Source: CAZILN01 sp964540005
GTDB taxonomy: Bacteria; Bacteroidota; Bacteroidia; Bacteroidales; SM23-62
DNA length: 15,248 nt
Assembly: GCA_964540005.1 (NCBI GenBank)
Contig: CAZILN010000247.1
Coordinates: 1 to 15,248 of the forward strand
Direction of reading: 5' to 3'
A program made the position numbers and the translations under genes. Below the pieces are notes generated by a model. The model was not told the origin of the DNA and made no database searches. It worked only from the letters and a program-made list of their open reading frames with translations. This document shows positions 1 through 8,641 of this stretch, piece after piece (positions within the stretch are counted from its first letter, which is position 1; each line of letters starts with the position of its first letter).

Positions 1-1386
1 CGGTATATTAATGACCTGATCGGCAAAGGCCTGGAATTCCCTGTTCTCGCGGAATTCCTGCTGTATACCTCGGCCAGCATGGTTCCTCTGGCCCTTCCCC
101 TGGCCATCCTGATGGCTGCCCTAATGACTTTCGGGAACCTGGGGGAGAATTATGAGCTAACAGCATTGAAATCTTCCGGAATATCCCTGCAGCGGATCAT
201 GATGCCTCTGATTATCCTGACCATACTGATCAGTATTGGAGCCTTCTTTTTTTCCAACCACGTGCTTCCTGTAGCCAATCTTAAGATGAAGTCCCTGTTA
301 TATGATATAAAAAGACAAAAACCTGAATTTCAGATTACTGAAGGAGTTTTTTATAATGGGATCGACGGACGCAGCATTCGTATAGGGAAGAGGAATTATA
401 TAACAAATATGCTATATGATATTCATATTTATGATCACACCACCACGAAAGGAAATACCAATGTGACCTATGCCGACTCAGGGGTTATGCAGATGTCTGA
501 CGATGAAACTTACCTGGTTATAACTCTGTATGATGGCAATGCCTACACCGAAATGCAGACTGAGAAGAAGAACAGGAAGGAATTTACCTATCCGCACAGA
601 AGAGAAAAATTTGAAAAGCAGACCATCCTTATAGAAATGTCCGGATTTGGCCTGGACCGTACTGATGAATCATTATTCAGGAGCAATTATCAAATGATGA
701 GCCTGTCCCAGTTGTTCCTGTATGAAGATTCCCTGGAAATGGAAATTGCAAAGCTCCACGAAGGTCTGGAGCGTAACCTGATGGAAGGGACCTACTACAA
801 ATACCGCAGGGAAAGACAGGTTAAAGATACAATCGGCCCGGGGAGGGAAGAAAGTCCGAAGATCATGAATTTTAATCTTGACAGCCTGTACCAGGATCTC
901 CCTGACAGGTTAAAAAGACAGGTAATCACTCAGTCTCTGAACGATGCCAGGGCCTCAATGAATTATATCTCCAGCACCTATATGAACTCCGACTCAAAAA
1001 TCTCAAGACTGAGAAGGTACCAGATCGAGATACAGCGAAAATTCACCCTCTCCTTTGCGTGTTTTATCTTCTTTTTCATCGGAGCCCCCCTGGGGGCCAT
1101 TATAAGAAAAGGCGGACTGGGTATGCCAACGGTAATATCCATTCTCTTTTTTATTTTTTACTATATCATATCCCTTTCAGGTGAAAAGATCGCCCGCGAA
1201 AGTATGGTTACTCCCTTTCAGGGTATGTGGATCTCGGCTATCATACTGCTGCCCATAGGGGTATTCCTTACATACAAGGCTTCCACAGACTCTTCAATCA
1301 TGAACATGGAAACCTACTCATTGTTCATCAAGAAATATTACCGGCGTTTCAAAATCATGATCAGCAGGTTGGGACTCCAGTCATGA
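1..1386 (+). CDS. LptF/LptG-family permease (5' partial)
   Basis: Inner-membrane permease of the LptF/LptG (YjgP/YjgQ) family. With LptB it forms the ABC transporter that extracts lipopolysaccharide from the inner membrane for transport to the outer membrane. The frame is open from base 1, so the true start lies upstream; 461 residues are visible. The first methionine, at 79, lies inside the first hydrophobic stretch and is not the start. The order fits the family: two N-terminal membrane segments (about residues 19-45 and 64-88) flanking the charged stretch ENYELTALKSSGIS, a large periplasmic middle part (about 100-345), and three C-terminal membrane segments, the first ending in GAPLGAIIRKGGLGMP, typical of LptF/G. 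The stop overlaps the next start (ATGA), which suggests translational coupling. F versus G cannot be decided, because Bacteroidota carry more than one such gene. The family assignment is firm. Confidence 0.9.
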   Translation, partial: RYINDLIGKGLEFPVLAEFLLYTSASMVPLALPLAILMAALMTFGNLGENYELTALKSSGISLQRIMMPLIILTILISIGAFFFSNHVLPVANLKMKSLLYDIKRQKPEFQITEGVFYNGIDGRSIRIGKRNYITNMLYDIHIYDHTTTKGNTNVTYADSGVMQMSDDETYLVITLYDGNAYTEMQTEKKNRKEFTYPHRREKFEKQTILIEMSGFGLDRTDESLFRSNYQMMSLSQLFLYEDSLEMEIAKLHEGLERNLMEGTYYKYRRERQVKDTIGPGREESPKIMNFNLDSLYQDLPDRLKRQVITQSLNDARASMNYISSTYMNSDSKISRLRRYQIEIQRKFTLSFACFIFFFIGAPLGAIIRKGGLGMPTVISILFFIFYYIISLSGEKIARESMVTPFQGMWISAIILLPIGVFLTYKASTDSSIMNMETYSLFIKKYYRRFKIMISRLGLQS

Positions 1387-2582
1387 ATATACTCTTACTC
1401 TCAAATAAACTCCCTTACCCTCCCAGAGACGGAGGATCAATAGCTACTCTTAATATGGCCCTTGGACTGGCTGAATGCGGCTGTAATGTTAGTATCCTGG
1501 CCATTAATACAAACAAGCATTACTACTCGGATGAAATGATCCCCGGGGAGATCAGTGACAGGATAAGCATCAGTTCAGTCAGGGTAAACACTTCTATAAA
1601 TCCATTGAAACTGATATGGAACTTGTTTTTCTCCCGTCTCCCGTATAATGCAACAAGATTCGTATCCCCGGCCATACTCACAGCACTGTCACAGCTGCTG
1701 GATAATCAGGATTATAATATCATCCAGTTGGAAGGCCCCTACCTGTTTTATTGCCTGCCGCTTCTCCGTGCAAAAAGCAAGGCCCTGATCTCCCTGCGGG
1801 CCCACAATATCGAACATGAAATTTGGCTTAGAAATGCGAGCAATGCATCCCATGCCATTCAAAGGAAATACCTGGATTTACTTGGAAAAAGGATCAGGAG
1901 GCTGGAAAAGGAACTACTGATGCAAATTGATCTGCTGGTCCCGATTACTGACAGAGATGCCGGTAAACTGAAAGAGTTTAACCCTGCCCTGCATGTTCAC
2001 ACCGCAACTTTTGGATTACAGGCATCCGATTATAAGCCACAGCCTGCACCCGCGGAATTCAGCCTGTTCTTTATAGGAGCCCTTGACTGGCTTCCGAACA
2101 TCGAAGGTATAAACTGGTTCATTGAGAATGTCTGGCCTGCTGTACAGACTGCCTTCCCGGGGATTCACTTTTATATAGCAGGACGCAATGCGGATAAGTA
2201 CTTCAACCAGGTCCTTAAAGATCCGGCGATCAGCCTAATGGGTGAAGTAGAGGATTCCCTGAAATTCATGTCTGAACATTCTGTAATGATTGTCCCACTG
2301 CGCTCCGGAAGCGGTATCAGGGTTAAAATACTGGAAGGGATGGCTATGGGAAAAACAATTATCAGCACACGGATCGGATGCGAGGGGATAGCTGCACGGG
2401 ACGGGGAAGAAATACTGCTGGCAGATGATTCCCCCGGGTTCATTTCTGCTATTAAGAAACTCATTGAAAATCCACGGCTTCAGGACAATATAGCAATAAA
2501 AGCCAGGCAATTCATTATAGAAAAATTTGATAACTTAGTAGTTTGTCAGGGTCTAATGGACTTCTATAAAGAACAATTGTGA
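1383..2582 (+). CDS. Glycosyltransferase family 4 (GT-B fold)
   Basis: Predicted cytosolic retaining glycosyltransferase of 399 residues, presumably using a nucleotide-sugar donor to build a surface glycan or lipid-linked sugar. The acceptor is unknown. I chose the ATG at 1383, which overlaps the permease stop as ATGA. The open frame extends further upstream, but that part lies inside the permease gene and has no family similarity. The protein begins MNILLLSNKLPYPPRDGG, the usual start of the N-terminal Rossmann domain with its glycine-rich acceptor loop. The C-terminal donor domain starts near residue 226 (LFFIGALDWLPN). It contains GSGIRVKILEGMAMGK (309-324) and CEGI (333-336), matching the conserved Glu/Gly donor-binding region of GT4 enzymes. 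The stop overlaps the next ATG (TGATG). Fold and family are secure; substrate is not. Confidence 0.88.
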   Translation: MNILLLSNKLPYPPRDGGSIATLNMALGLAECGCNVSILAINTNKHYYSDEMIPGEISDRISISSVRVNTSINPLKLIWNLFFSRLPYNATRFVSPAILTALSQLLDNQDYNIIQLEGPYLFYCLPLLRAKSKALISLRAHNIEHEIWLRNASNASHAIQRKYLDLLGKRIRRLEKELLMQIDLLVPITDRDAGKLKEFNPALHVHTATFGLQASDYKPQPAPAEFSLFFIGALDWLPNIEGINWFIENVWPAVQTAFPGIHFYIAGRNADKYFNQVLKDPAISLMGEVEDSLKFMSEHSVMIVPLRSGSGIRVKILEGMAMGKTIISTRIGCEGIAARDGEEILLADDSPGFISAIKKLIENPRLQDNIAIKARQFIIEKFDNLVVCQGLMDFYKEQL

Positions 2583-3757
2583 TGGTCTGGGAAATTATCT
2601 TCTGGCTGGCTGTTATCTCCATCATCCATTCCTATCTGCTGTTTCCCCTCCTGCTCATCCTGCTTGCATCTTTCAGGAAACCCAACGATGTGGTTTATGG
2701 TTCGGACGAAGAATTACCCTTTGTTTCAATTTTAATGGCTGTGCATAATGAAGAACTTGTACTGGTAAAAAAGCTGCGCAGCGTCTTTAACTCAGAATAT
2801 CCTGAAGATCGGTTTGAGATGCTGGTAGGATCGGATCATTCTACGGATAGAAGCAATGAAATACTCAGAATATATTCAAACGACTGTAAATCCCTGCGGT
2901 TCTATTCCTTCGATGAACGACAGGGAAAACCGGCAATAATTAACAGTTTATATAAAGAAGCAAAAGGAGAGATACTGATCCTTACCGATGCCAATGTATT
3001 TTTCAGGAAAGACACTATATTTCAGCTGGTTAAACATTTTGAAAACAAAAAAATCGGCCTGGTTGCAGGCAATATTGTTAATTCACGTACAACTACTGAC
3101 GGTGTCTCCATCCCGGAATGGACATTCCTGTCAAGGGAGATCAGGACAAAATACAATGAAGGCAGGATATGGGGGGCAACTATAGGCGCTGAAGGAGGAT
3201 GCTATGCCATCAGAAATGAACTGTTCAATCCTGTTCCAAAAGGATTTGCAGTTGATGACTTTTACATCACCATGAAAGTCCTTGAGAAAAGATATGACTG
3301 TATTCTTGAACTGGAAGCTGTCGGGTACGAAAATGTGTCCAACAGCATGGCTGAGGCCTTCAGGAGAAAAATCCGCATTTCTTCAGGCAATTTTCAGAAT
3401 TTGCGGACCTTTAAAAGATTGTTATGGCCACCTTGGACAGGAAGGGCCTTCAGTTTTTTTTCCCATAAGGTCCTGCGATGGTTCGGACCCTTTTTCCTGC
3501 TCACTATCCTGTTGACAAATATCCTGATAGGTACCGATCATATAATCTACCTGATCACACTGATCACTCAATTATCTTTATTTACCCTCCTCATAATTGA
3601 TTTTTTATTGAGGAAAATCCGTTTTCATATTGTACTTTTGCGATTTATTACACACTTCTTCAGCATGAATCTGGCATTGCTGCTGGGATTCTTTAAATTC
3701 TTGAAAAGATCAGAAACTGATGTCTGGGAGCCAACAAAAAGAACAAAAGCTAACTGA
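2582..3757 (+). CDS. Membrane-anchored glycosyltransferase family 2 (GT-A fold)
   Basis: Processive-type or polyprenol/polysaccharide glycosyltransferase of family 2, 391 residues, with its catalytic domain facing the cytosol. The ATG at 2582 overlaps the previous stop (TGATG); a GTG one codon earlier is also possible. An N-terminal membrane segment (about 3-30) is followed by the GT-A core: VSILMAVHNEE (48-58), SDHSTDRS (84-91), the metal-binding TDAN (135-138), EGGCYAIR (204-211), the catalytic-type VDDF (224-227) and RRKIRISSGNFQ (261-272), equivalent to the acceptor-site QxxRW-like region. Two or more C-terminal membrane segments follow (about 303-370). The tail VWEPTKR is common in this membrane GT2 group. 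The gene overlaps ribBA by 38 bases. Together with the GT4 gene it suggests a small glycan-assembly pair; product unknown. Confidence 0.9.
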   Translation: MVWEIIFWLAVISIIHSYLLFPLLLILLASFRKPNDVVYGSDEELPFVSILMAVHNEELVLVKKLRSVFNSEYPEDRFEMLVGSDHSTDRSNEILRIYSNDCKSLRFYSFDERQGKPAIINSLYKEAKGEILILTDANVFFRKDTIFQLVKHFENKKIGLVAGNIVNSRTTTDGVSIPEWTFLSREIRTKYNEGRIWGATIGAEGGCYAIRNELFNPVPKGFAVDDFYITMKVLEKRYDCILELEAVGYENVSNSMAEAFRRKIRISSGNFQNLRTFKRLLWPPWTGRAFSFFSHKVLRWFGPFFLLTILLTNILIGTDHIIYLITLITQLSLFTLLIIDFLLRKIRFHIVLLRFITHFFSMNLALLLGFFKFLKRSETDVWEPTKRTKAN

Positions 3758-4988
3758 AGCCGGTTTTAACACAATAGAACATGCCATTGAAGCCATTAAG
3801 GCAGGGGAGATTATTATTGTGGTAGATGATGAGGACAGAGAAAATGAGGGTGATTTTGTAACTGCTGCCGAACTCATCACCCCTAAAAAGGTTAATTTCA
3901 TGGCCAAGTACGGGAGGGGGCTGATATGTGCTCCCCTGACAGAGGAACGCTGCGAAGAACTGGAACTTGACATGATGGTAGGTATGAATACCAGCCTTTA
4001 CAGGACAGCCTTTACGGTATCTGTCGACCTGATCGGTCATGGCACCTCGACAGGCATCTCGGCCAGCGACCGTGCCAAAACGATCAAAGCGCTGGTTGAC
4101 CCGGCTACCAGGCCCGAAGACCTGGCCAGGCCAGGACACATATTTCCGTTAAAATCAAAATCCAAGGGTGTTCTGAGACGGACCGGCCATACTGAGGCCA
4201 CAGTGGATCTTCCCAGGCTGGCCGGACTGATACCCGGAGGCGTACTGGTTGAGATCATGAATGATGACGGCAGCATGGCCCGGTTGCCTGAGTTGCTCAA
4301 AATTGCTGAGAAATTTGAGCTGAAGATCATAACCATCAAGGATCTTATCGCATACAGGTTAAAAAGTGAAAGTATCATCCTGCAGGGTGTGGAAGTAAAT
4401 CTGCCTACCAAATACGGTGATTTCAGGCTGATCCCTTTCATTCAGAAATCCAACGGGCTGGAACACGTAGCACTGATTAAAGGAAATATAGACAAAGATG
4501 ATCCTATTATGGTCAGGGTGCATTCTTCCTGCCTGACAGGAGATGTATTCGGCTCTTACCGCTGTGATTGCGGATCCCAGCTGCATAAAGCCATGAAGAT
4601 GATTGATAAGGAAGGCCGGGGCGTCCTCGTGTATATGAACCAGGAAGGCAGAGGGATAGGTCTCTTCAATAAGATCAAAGCCTATAAGCTGCAGGAGGAA
4701 GGACGGGATACTGTTGAAGCTAATAATGACCTGGGATTTGATGAGGATGAGAGAGATTATGGTGTGGGGGCCAACATCCTCAGGGAACTTGGGCTGGGGA
4801 AATTAAAACTGCTAACCAACAATCCCAGGAAAAGGGCCGGTCTTGAAGGTTATGGCCTTACTATTGTCGAAAATATACCGCTGGAAATTGAACCCAATGA
4901 ATACAATGAGTTTTACCTGCAGACCAAGAAGTATAAGATGGGTCATTTCCTGGATCTCGTGAAGTACCACCCTGATAAGAAGGAATAG
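3720..4988 (+). CDS. ribBA: Bifunctional 3,4-dihydroxy-2-butanone-4-phosphate synthase / GTP cyclohydrolase II
   Basis: This enzyme catalyses both entry reactions of riboflavin synthesis in the cytosol. The N-terminal half converts ribulose 5-phosphate to 3,4-dihydroxy-2-butanone 4-phosphate, and the C-terminal half opens GTP to the pyrimidine precursor. The RibB domain (about 14-213) shows DDEDRENEGD (36-45), HGTSTGISASDR (107-118) and RRTGHTEA (153-160). The RibA domain (about 216-415) shows the zinc cysteines C271, C282 and C284 in SSCLTGD...YRCDCG, then NQEGRGIGL (307-315) and NNPRKRAGLEGYGL (367-380). At 422 residues it is of normal bifunctional length and all key motifs are intact, so both activities are expected. 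The start at 3720 lies inside the preceding glycosyltransferase gene. The stop abuts the fmt start with no gap. Confidence 0.96.
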   Translation: MSGSQQKEQKLTEAGFNTIEHAIEAIKAGEIIIVVDDEDRENEGDFVTAAELITPKKVNFMAKYGRGLICAPLTEERCEELELDMMVGMNTSLYRTAFTVSVDLIGHGTSTGISASDRAKTIKALVDPATRPEDLARPGHIFPLKSKSKGVLRRTGHTEATVDLPRLAGLIPGGVLVEIMNDDGSMARLPELLKIAEKFELKIITIKDLIAYRLKSESIILQGVEVNLPTKYGDFRLIPFIQKSNGLEHVALIKGNIDKDDPIMVRVHSSCLTGDVFGSYRCDCGSQLHKAMKMIDKEGRGVLVYMNQEGRGIGLFNKIKAYKLQEEGRDTVEANNDLGFDEDERDYGVGANILRELGLGKLKLLTNNPRKRAGLEGYGLTIVENIPLEIEPNEYNEFYLQTKKYKMGHFLDLVKYHPDKKE

Positions 4989-5945
4989 ATGCTTAAGATC
5001 GTTTTTATGGGAACACCAGCGTTTGCTGTTCCCAGCCTTAAAGCATTATTAGATAACCAGTTTCCCATACTGGCTGTTATAACATCACCCGACAGGCCTG
5101 CAGGCAGGGGCCGGAAACTTACATCCTCAGAAGTCAGAAAATTTGCCGACAGCCATCAAATACCTTTACTACAGCCGCCAAACCTGAAAGATCCCGCGTT
5201 CGTCGATCACCTGAAGGCACTGGGAGCAGATCTGTTCGTGGTGGTTGCTTTCAGGATGTTGCCCGAGGTGATATGGTCCATTCCCCCGAAAGGCACCATT
5301 AACCTTCATGCATCACTCCTTCCCCAGTACAGGGGAGCTGCACCCATTAACTGGGTACTGATAAACGGTGAAAAAGAGACCGGGGTGAGTACTTTTTTCA
5401 TTAACCGCGATATCGATAAAGGCCAAATAATTTACCGGGAAAAAACACAGATCAGTCCGGAAGAGCGAGCCGGACAACTGCACGACCGTTTGATGGAACA
5501 GGGTGCCGGGCTCCTGGTGAAAACGGTCTGGAGCATACAACAGGGCAATGTACCCGGTATAGAACAGTCAAAACTCTATGAGCCTGGTAAGGTTCTGAAA
5601 CCAGCTCCAAAACTATCCCGTGAAGACGGAAAGATAGACTGGAACCTTAAAACAGAGAGGATTTTTGACCTTATACGCGGACTGAGTCCTTATCCGGCGG
5701 CATGGACAGAAGGCCGTGGTCCGGACGGTGAAAGTATTTACCTTCGGATCTACAGCTGTGAAACTGATCCTGTGTCACACCCCGAAGTTCCAGGAACAAT
5801 CATTACTGATCACAGGACAAGTCTGAAATTTGCTGCTTCAGACGGGTTTATCGTGGTGACTGAACTGCAGCAGGCTGGTAAAAGACCAATGAAGATTCCG
5901 CAATTTCTGCGGGGCATGCGTAACATAGAGAGTTACAGGTTCTGA
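4989..5945 (+). CDS. fmt: Methionyl-tRNA formyltransferase
   Basis: Fmt transfers a formyl group from 10-formyltetrahydrofolate to Met-tRNAfMet, preparing it for translation initiation. The protein has 318 residues, the usual length. The N-terminal formyltransferase fold begins MLKIVFMGTPAFAVPSL. The catalytic triad is present: N105 and H107 in INLH, and D143 in DIDKG. The signature SLLPQYRGAAPI occupies 109-120. The C-terminal tRNA-binding domain starts near 207 with KLSREDGKIDW and GLSPYPAAW. The ATG follows the ribBA stop directly, and an AGGA (4981-4984) four bases upstream serves as a plausible Shine-Dalgarno. It is probably translated from the same transcript as ribBA. The stop touches the stop of the convergent glucosaminidase gene. 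Confidence 0.96.
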   Translation: MLKIVFMGTPAFAVPSLKALLDNQFPILAVITSPDRPAGRGRKLTSSEVRKFADSHQIPLLQPPNLKDPAFVDHLKALGADLFVVVAFRMLPEVIWSIPPKGTINLHASLLPQYRGAAPINWVLINGEKETGVSTFFINRDIDKGQIIYREKTQISPEERAGQLHDRLMEQGAGLLVKTVWSIQQGNVPGIEQSKLYEPGKVLKPAPKLSREDGKIDWNLKTERIFDLIRGLSPYPAAWTEGRGPDGESIYLRIYSCETDPVSHPEVPGTIITDHRTSLKFAASDGFIVVTELQQAGKRPMKIPQFLRGMRNIESYRF

Positions 5946-6875
5946 CTATTCCTGTTTCTTCTTTTTCCTGAGGTTCAGTTCCTGACCGACCTCAGGCTGT
6001 GATCCATCCTCCATCAGATTCATTCTGTACAGGTTAGCAAGCCTTATCCCGTACATCTGGGATATTTTATACATATTCTCCCCTTCTTCGACAACATGGG
6101 TTTTGAATTCTACCGAAGCCTTCTTCCGTTTGGGCTGAATGTACAATACCTGGCCCTTGTTCAGTTCAGCATCCCTGGGCATTTCATTATACTTGGCCAG
6201 TTCGCGGGGCAGGAGCTCAAGTTCCTCGGTCAGGCTGGCGTAAGTATCCTCTTCAGTTGCAAGGATATAGTTGATCCGGTTTCTTTCAAGGATCTTCCGG
6301 CCTATCTCAATTTCAAAATCATCTATGTCAACCCTCTCGTCTTCCCTTTCCCTGGGTCTTCTCTGTTTTACATCGTATTGATGCAATTCATTCTCTTCTA
6401 TAAGTTTAATCAGTCTCTCTGCATAGGCAGGCGCTGTGGCATAACCGGCTTTTTTCAATCCCCTGGCCCACGATTTATAATCAGTCTGACTGTATTCAAA
6501 AAGGAAACTGTACCTCGGACTGTTCATTAAAAACTGGGTGTGGTCATGGTAGGATTCATCAGCGGATTTATACCTTCTGAAGCATTCATTCCTGGCATCA
6601 TCATCCTCATATATTTCTTTGCCCTTCCATCCATGGCATTTTATGCCGAAATGGTTGTTACCTTTCACCGCCAGCTTGCTGTTCCCGTTAGCCGATTCCA
6701 GTATACCCTGCGCCAGTGTGATACTCGCAGGTATCCCGCTGCGGTTCATTTCCTTAATTGCAATATCTTTATATTTCTTTATATACTCTTCCCGGCTCAT
6801 ATTCTGAGCCCGGAGAACAGGTTCGCCAGGCAGGATCCCGGAAAGGACTGCCAGTATCAGGATCATAAATCTCAT
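5946..6875 (-). CDS. Secreted glucosaminidase (GH73-type) with C-terminal LysM region
   Basis: Predicted exported peptidoglycan hydrolase of 309 residues that cuts glycan strands (N-acetylglucosaminidase or muramidase type). A signal peptide covers about residues 1-23 (MRFMILILAVLSGILPGEPVLRAQ). The catalytic domain spans about 28-168, with the expected general-acid glutamate E60 in LAQGILESANGNS, followed by GNNHFGIKC (72-80), FRRYKSADESYHDHTQFL and a GYATAPAYAERL end motif. After a charged linker there are two LysM-like units, a weak one at about 199-247 and a clear one at 259-303 (THVVEEGENMYKISQMYG), which would bind peptidoglycan. An AAGGA precedes the ATG very closely. It is the standard FlgJ/Bax-like architecture of Bacteroidota. 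The tail is lysine-rich (KKKK). A role in cell-wall turnover is inferred. Confidence 0.92.
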   Translation of the reverse strand: MRFMILILAVLSGILPGEPVLRAQNMSREEYIKKYKDIAIKEMNRSGIPASITLAQGILESANGNSKLAVKGNNHFGIKCHGWKGKEIYEDDDARNECFRRYKSADESYHDHTQFLMNSPRYSFLFEYSQTDYKSWARGLKKAGYATAPAYAERLIKLIEENELHQYDVKQRRPREREDERVDIDDFEIEIGRKILERNRINYILATEEDTYASLTEELELLPRELAKYNEMPRDAELNKGQVLYIQPKRKKASVEFKTHVVEEGENMYKISQMYGIRLANLYRMNLMEDGSQPEVGQELNLRKKKKQE

Positions 6876-6969
6876 TTCCTTCTGATTTAGCCCTAAAAGT
6901 AAATAATAGCTATATATGAAAAGCAGAAAGAAAATTCCTAATTATTAACATTTATAAGGGAAGCAGGGA

Positions 6970-6986
6970 CGGATTAGGTCAATCCG
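6970..6986 (-). terminator. Small hairpin over the pseudouridine synthase stop codon
   Basis: CGGATT and AATCCG form a perfect 6-bp inverted repeat around a 5-base loop, spanning the stop codon of the upstream-lying - strand gene. No run of U follows on the - strand, so a classical intrinsic terminator is not supported. It may be a weak attenuator or chance. Confidence 0.3.
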
Positions 6987-7659
6987 ATTCCGCTGTAAGG
7001 GCATTCCAGAGATTATCCTGGGGCGGTGGAGCAACAATACTGATCTTCGTTTTACTGACCGGGTGAATGAATGATATCCTGCGTGCATGAAGGCTGATGC
7101 TGCTGTCCGGGTTCGACCTGGGGAACCCGTATTTCAGGTCTCCTTTAACAGGACAGCCTATCCTGGACAACTGGCACCTGATCTGATGGTGCCGGCCTGT
7201 TAATAATTCCACCTCCAGCAATGAATAGTTGTCTGATCTGTTGACCAGCCGGTATCTTAACCTGGCCAGCTTTGAGCCTTTAACATTCGTATTGAATGCG
7301 AAAGATTTATTTTTCTTTTCATCCTTGCGCAGGTAGTGTTCCAGCACAGCCTCCTCCTCAAAAGGAGCTTCCCTGGTAATGGCCCAGTAGAACTTACTCA
7401 CCTGGTTTTCTCTGAACAAATCATTCATTCTGGAGAGTGCCTTCCCCGTGCGGGCAAATACTATTACCCCGCTGACCGGACGGTCAAGGCGGTGAATTAC
7501 GCCCAGGAAAACATTGCCTGGTTTCTGATAGTTTGATTTAAGGTATTCTTTGACATACTCCCCCAGGGGTTTATCTCCTGTCCTATCCCCCTGTACAATC
7601 TCTGAAGGTTTCTTGTTGACCGCAATCAGATGATTGTCCTCATATAGTACCTCAAGCAT
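6979..7659 (-). CDS. RluA-family RNA pseudouridine synthase
   Basis: Isomerises uridine to pseudouridine in rRNA or tRNA. The protein has 226 residues and no N-terminal S4 RNA-binding domain, so it resembles the compact RluA/TruC-like branch rather than RluC/RluD. The start MLEVLYEDNHLIAVNKKPSEIVQ is typical. The catalytic motif HRLDRPVSG (56-64) contains the nucleophilic aspartate D59. GRHHQIRCQL is the conserved late motif, and CPVKGDLKYG follows it. The gene lies downstream of panB on the same strand, separated by about 120 bases that hold the octamer repeat. The exact uridine modified cannot be told from sequence. The class assignment is firm. Confidence 0.92.
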   Translation of the reverse strand: MLEVLYEDNHLIAVNKKPSEIVQGDRTGDKPLGEYVKEYLKSNYQKPGNVFLGVIHRLDRPVSGVIVFARTGKALSRMNDLFRENQVSKFYWAITREAPFEEEAVLEHYLRKDEKKNKSFAFNTNVKGSKLARLRYRLVNRSDNYSLLEVELLTGRHHQIRCQLSRIGCPVKGDLKYGFPRSNPDSSISLHARRISFIHPVSKTKISIVAPPPQDNLWNALTAESD

Positions 7660-7688
7660 CAGGCTATATTAATTTTTTCCTTTCAGAC

Positions 7689-7784
7689 TTGCGTGCTTAC
7701 GAACCTGCGAATTTGTAAACCTGCGAATCTGAGAATTTGTGAATCTGCGAATCTGCGAATTTGCGAATTTGCGAATTTCTTAAT
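7689..7784. repeat. Tandem array of an 8-bp repeat (CTGCGAAT / TTGCGAAT)
   Basis: Read in steps of eight from 7705 on the + strand the units are ctgcgaat, ttgtaaac, ctgcgaat, ctgagaat, ttgtgaat, ctgcgaat, ctgcgaat, ttgcgaat, ttgcgaat and ttcttaat. Two more degenerate units precede them (ttgcgtgc, ttacgaac). About ten to twelve units are present, best conserved in the middle and right half. The array fills most of the gap between panB and the pseudouridine synthase gene and overlaps the panB stop codon. The period of eight means no reading frame is preserved, and translated products of this stretch are spurious. Confidence 0.9.
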
Positions 7785-8595
7785 ACTGCTCCTTTTCATT
7801 GGGGAAGTCACGTTCCCGTACATCGATGATGTAATTCTCAACGGCTCCCTTCACCTCTGCGTAAAGATTGTGATAGCGTCGCAGGAACCTTGGGGAAAAC
7901 TCCTGGGTGATCCCAAGCATGTCGTGCAGCACCAGTACCTGTCCGTCCACATCCGGACCTGCCCCTATTCCTATGACCGGGATCTTCAACTCCCCTGCCA
8001 CCTGTTTGCCCAGTTTGGCAGGTATCTTTTCCAAAACAATGGCGAAGCAGCCTGTGTCTTCAAGGATATGGGCATCTTCCACCAGCTTTTTAGCCTCTTC
8101 TTCATCCCTGGCACGAACCACGTAGGTGCCGAACTTATGAATAGACTGGGGTGTAAGCCCGAGATGCCCCATTACCGGGATACCGGCAGATAATATCCTG
8201 ACCACAGATTCCCTGATCTCTGCACCCCCTTCCATCTTAACCGCATGAGCTCCGGTCTCTTTCATGATGCGTATGGCAGAAGATAATGCTTCTTTCGAAT
8301 TGCCCTGGTAGGTCCCGAAAGGCAGATCCACGACAACAAGGGCTCTCTTTACTGCACGAACCACAGCCGACCCGTAATCAATCATCTGGTTAAGTGTGAT
8401 AGGAATGGTGGTCTCGTACCCTGACATGACATTCGATGCAGAATCACCTACAAGGACAATGTCTATTCCGGCTTCATCGATAATCCTGGCCATCGAATAA
8501 TCGTAGGCTGTCAGCATAGCGATCTTCTCATTCTTCAACTTCATTTCATGAAGAACATGAGTGGTAACCCTGCGAACAATTTCATGTAACGGCAT
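7780..8595 (-). CDS. panB: 3-methyl-2-oxobutanoate hydroxymethyltransferase (ketopantoate hydroxymethyltransferase)
   Basis: First committed step of pantothenate (coenzyme A precursor) synthesis: it transfers a hydroxymethyl group from methylenetetrahydrofolate to 2-oxoisovalerate, giving ketopantoate. The protein has 271 residues, of normal length. It contains MLTAYDYSMARIIDEAGID (27-45), the metal ligands D51 (VGDSASNVM), D90 (DLPFGTYQ) and E122 (KMEGG), PVMGHLGLTPQS (140-151), the catalytic-base glutamate E189 in LEKIPAKL, and VIGIGAG (207-213). All key residues are present. The last residues and stop codon merge into the octamer array. The gene is divergent from dnaK, with a good -7 promoter box upstream. 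Confidence 0.96.
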   Translation of the reverse strand: MPLHEIVRRVTTHVLHEMKLKNEKIAMLTAYDYSMARIIDEAGIDIVLVGDSASNVMSGYETTIPITLNQMIDYGSAVVRAVKRALVVVDLPFGTYQGNSKEALSSAIRIMKETGAHAVKMEGGAEIRESVVRILSAGIPVMGHLGLTPQSIHKFGTYVVRARDEEEAKKLVEDAHILEDTGCFAIVLEKIPAKLGKQVAGELKIPVIGIGAGPDVDGQVLVLHDMLGITQEFSPRFLRRYHNLYAEVKGAVENYIIDVRERDFPNEKEQY

Positions 8596-8641
8596 AATTC
8601 AAAATATTTGATGGAAGACCATGAGAATCAGGACCAGGCTG

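Noticed and set aside
1227..1382. Upstream extension of the GT4 protein by 52 residues
   Set aside because: The extension lies entirely within the permease gene and has no glycosyltransferase character. The ATG at 1383 opens the family's normal N-terminus.
7689..7784. CRISPR array
   Set aside because: The units are 8 bp and contiguous, with no spacers and no cas genes nearby.
7693..8193. A + strand open frame starting in the octamer array and crossing panB
   Set aside because: The repetitive NLRIC-type peptide comes from the 8-bp repeat, and the remainder is antisense to the intact panB.
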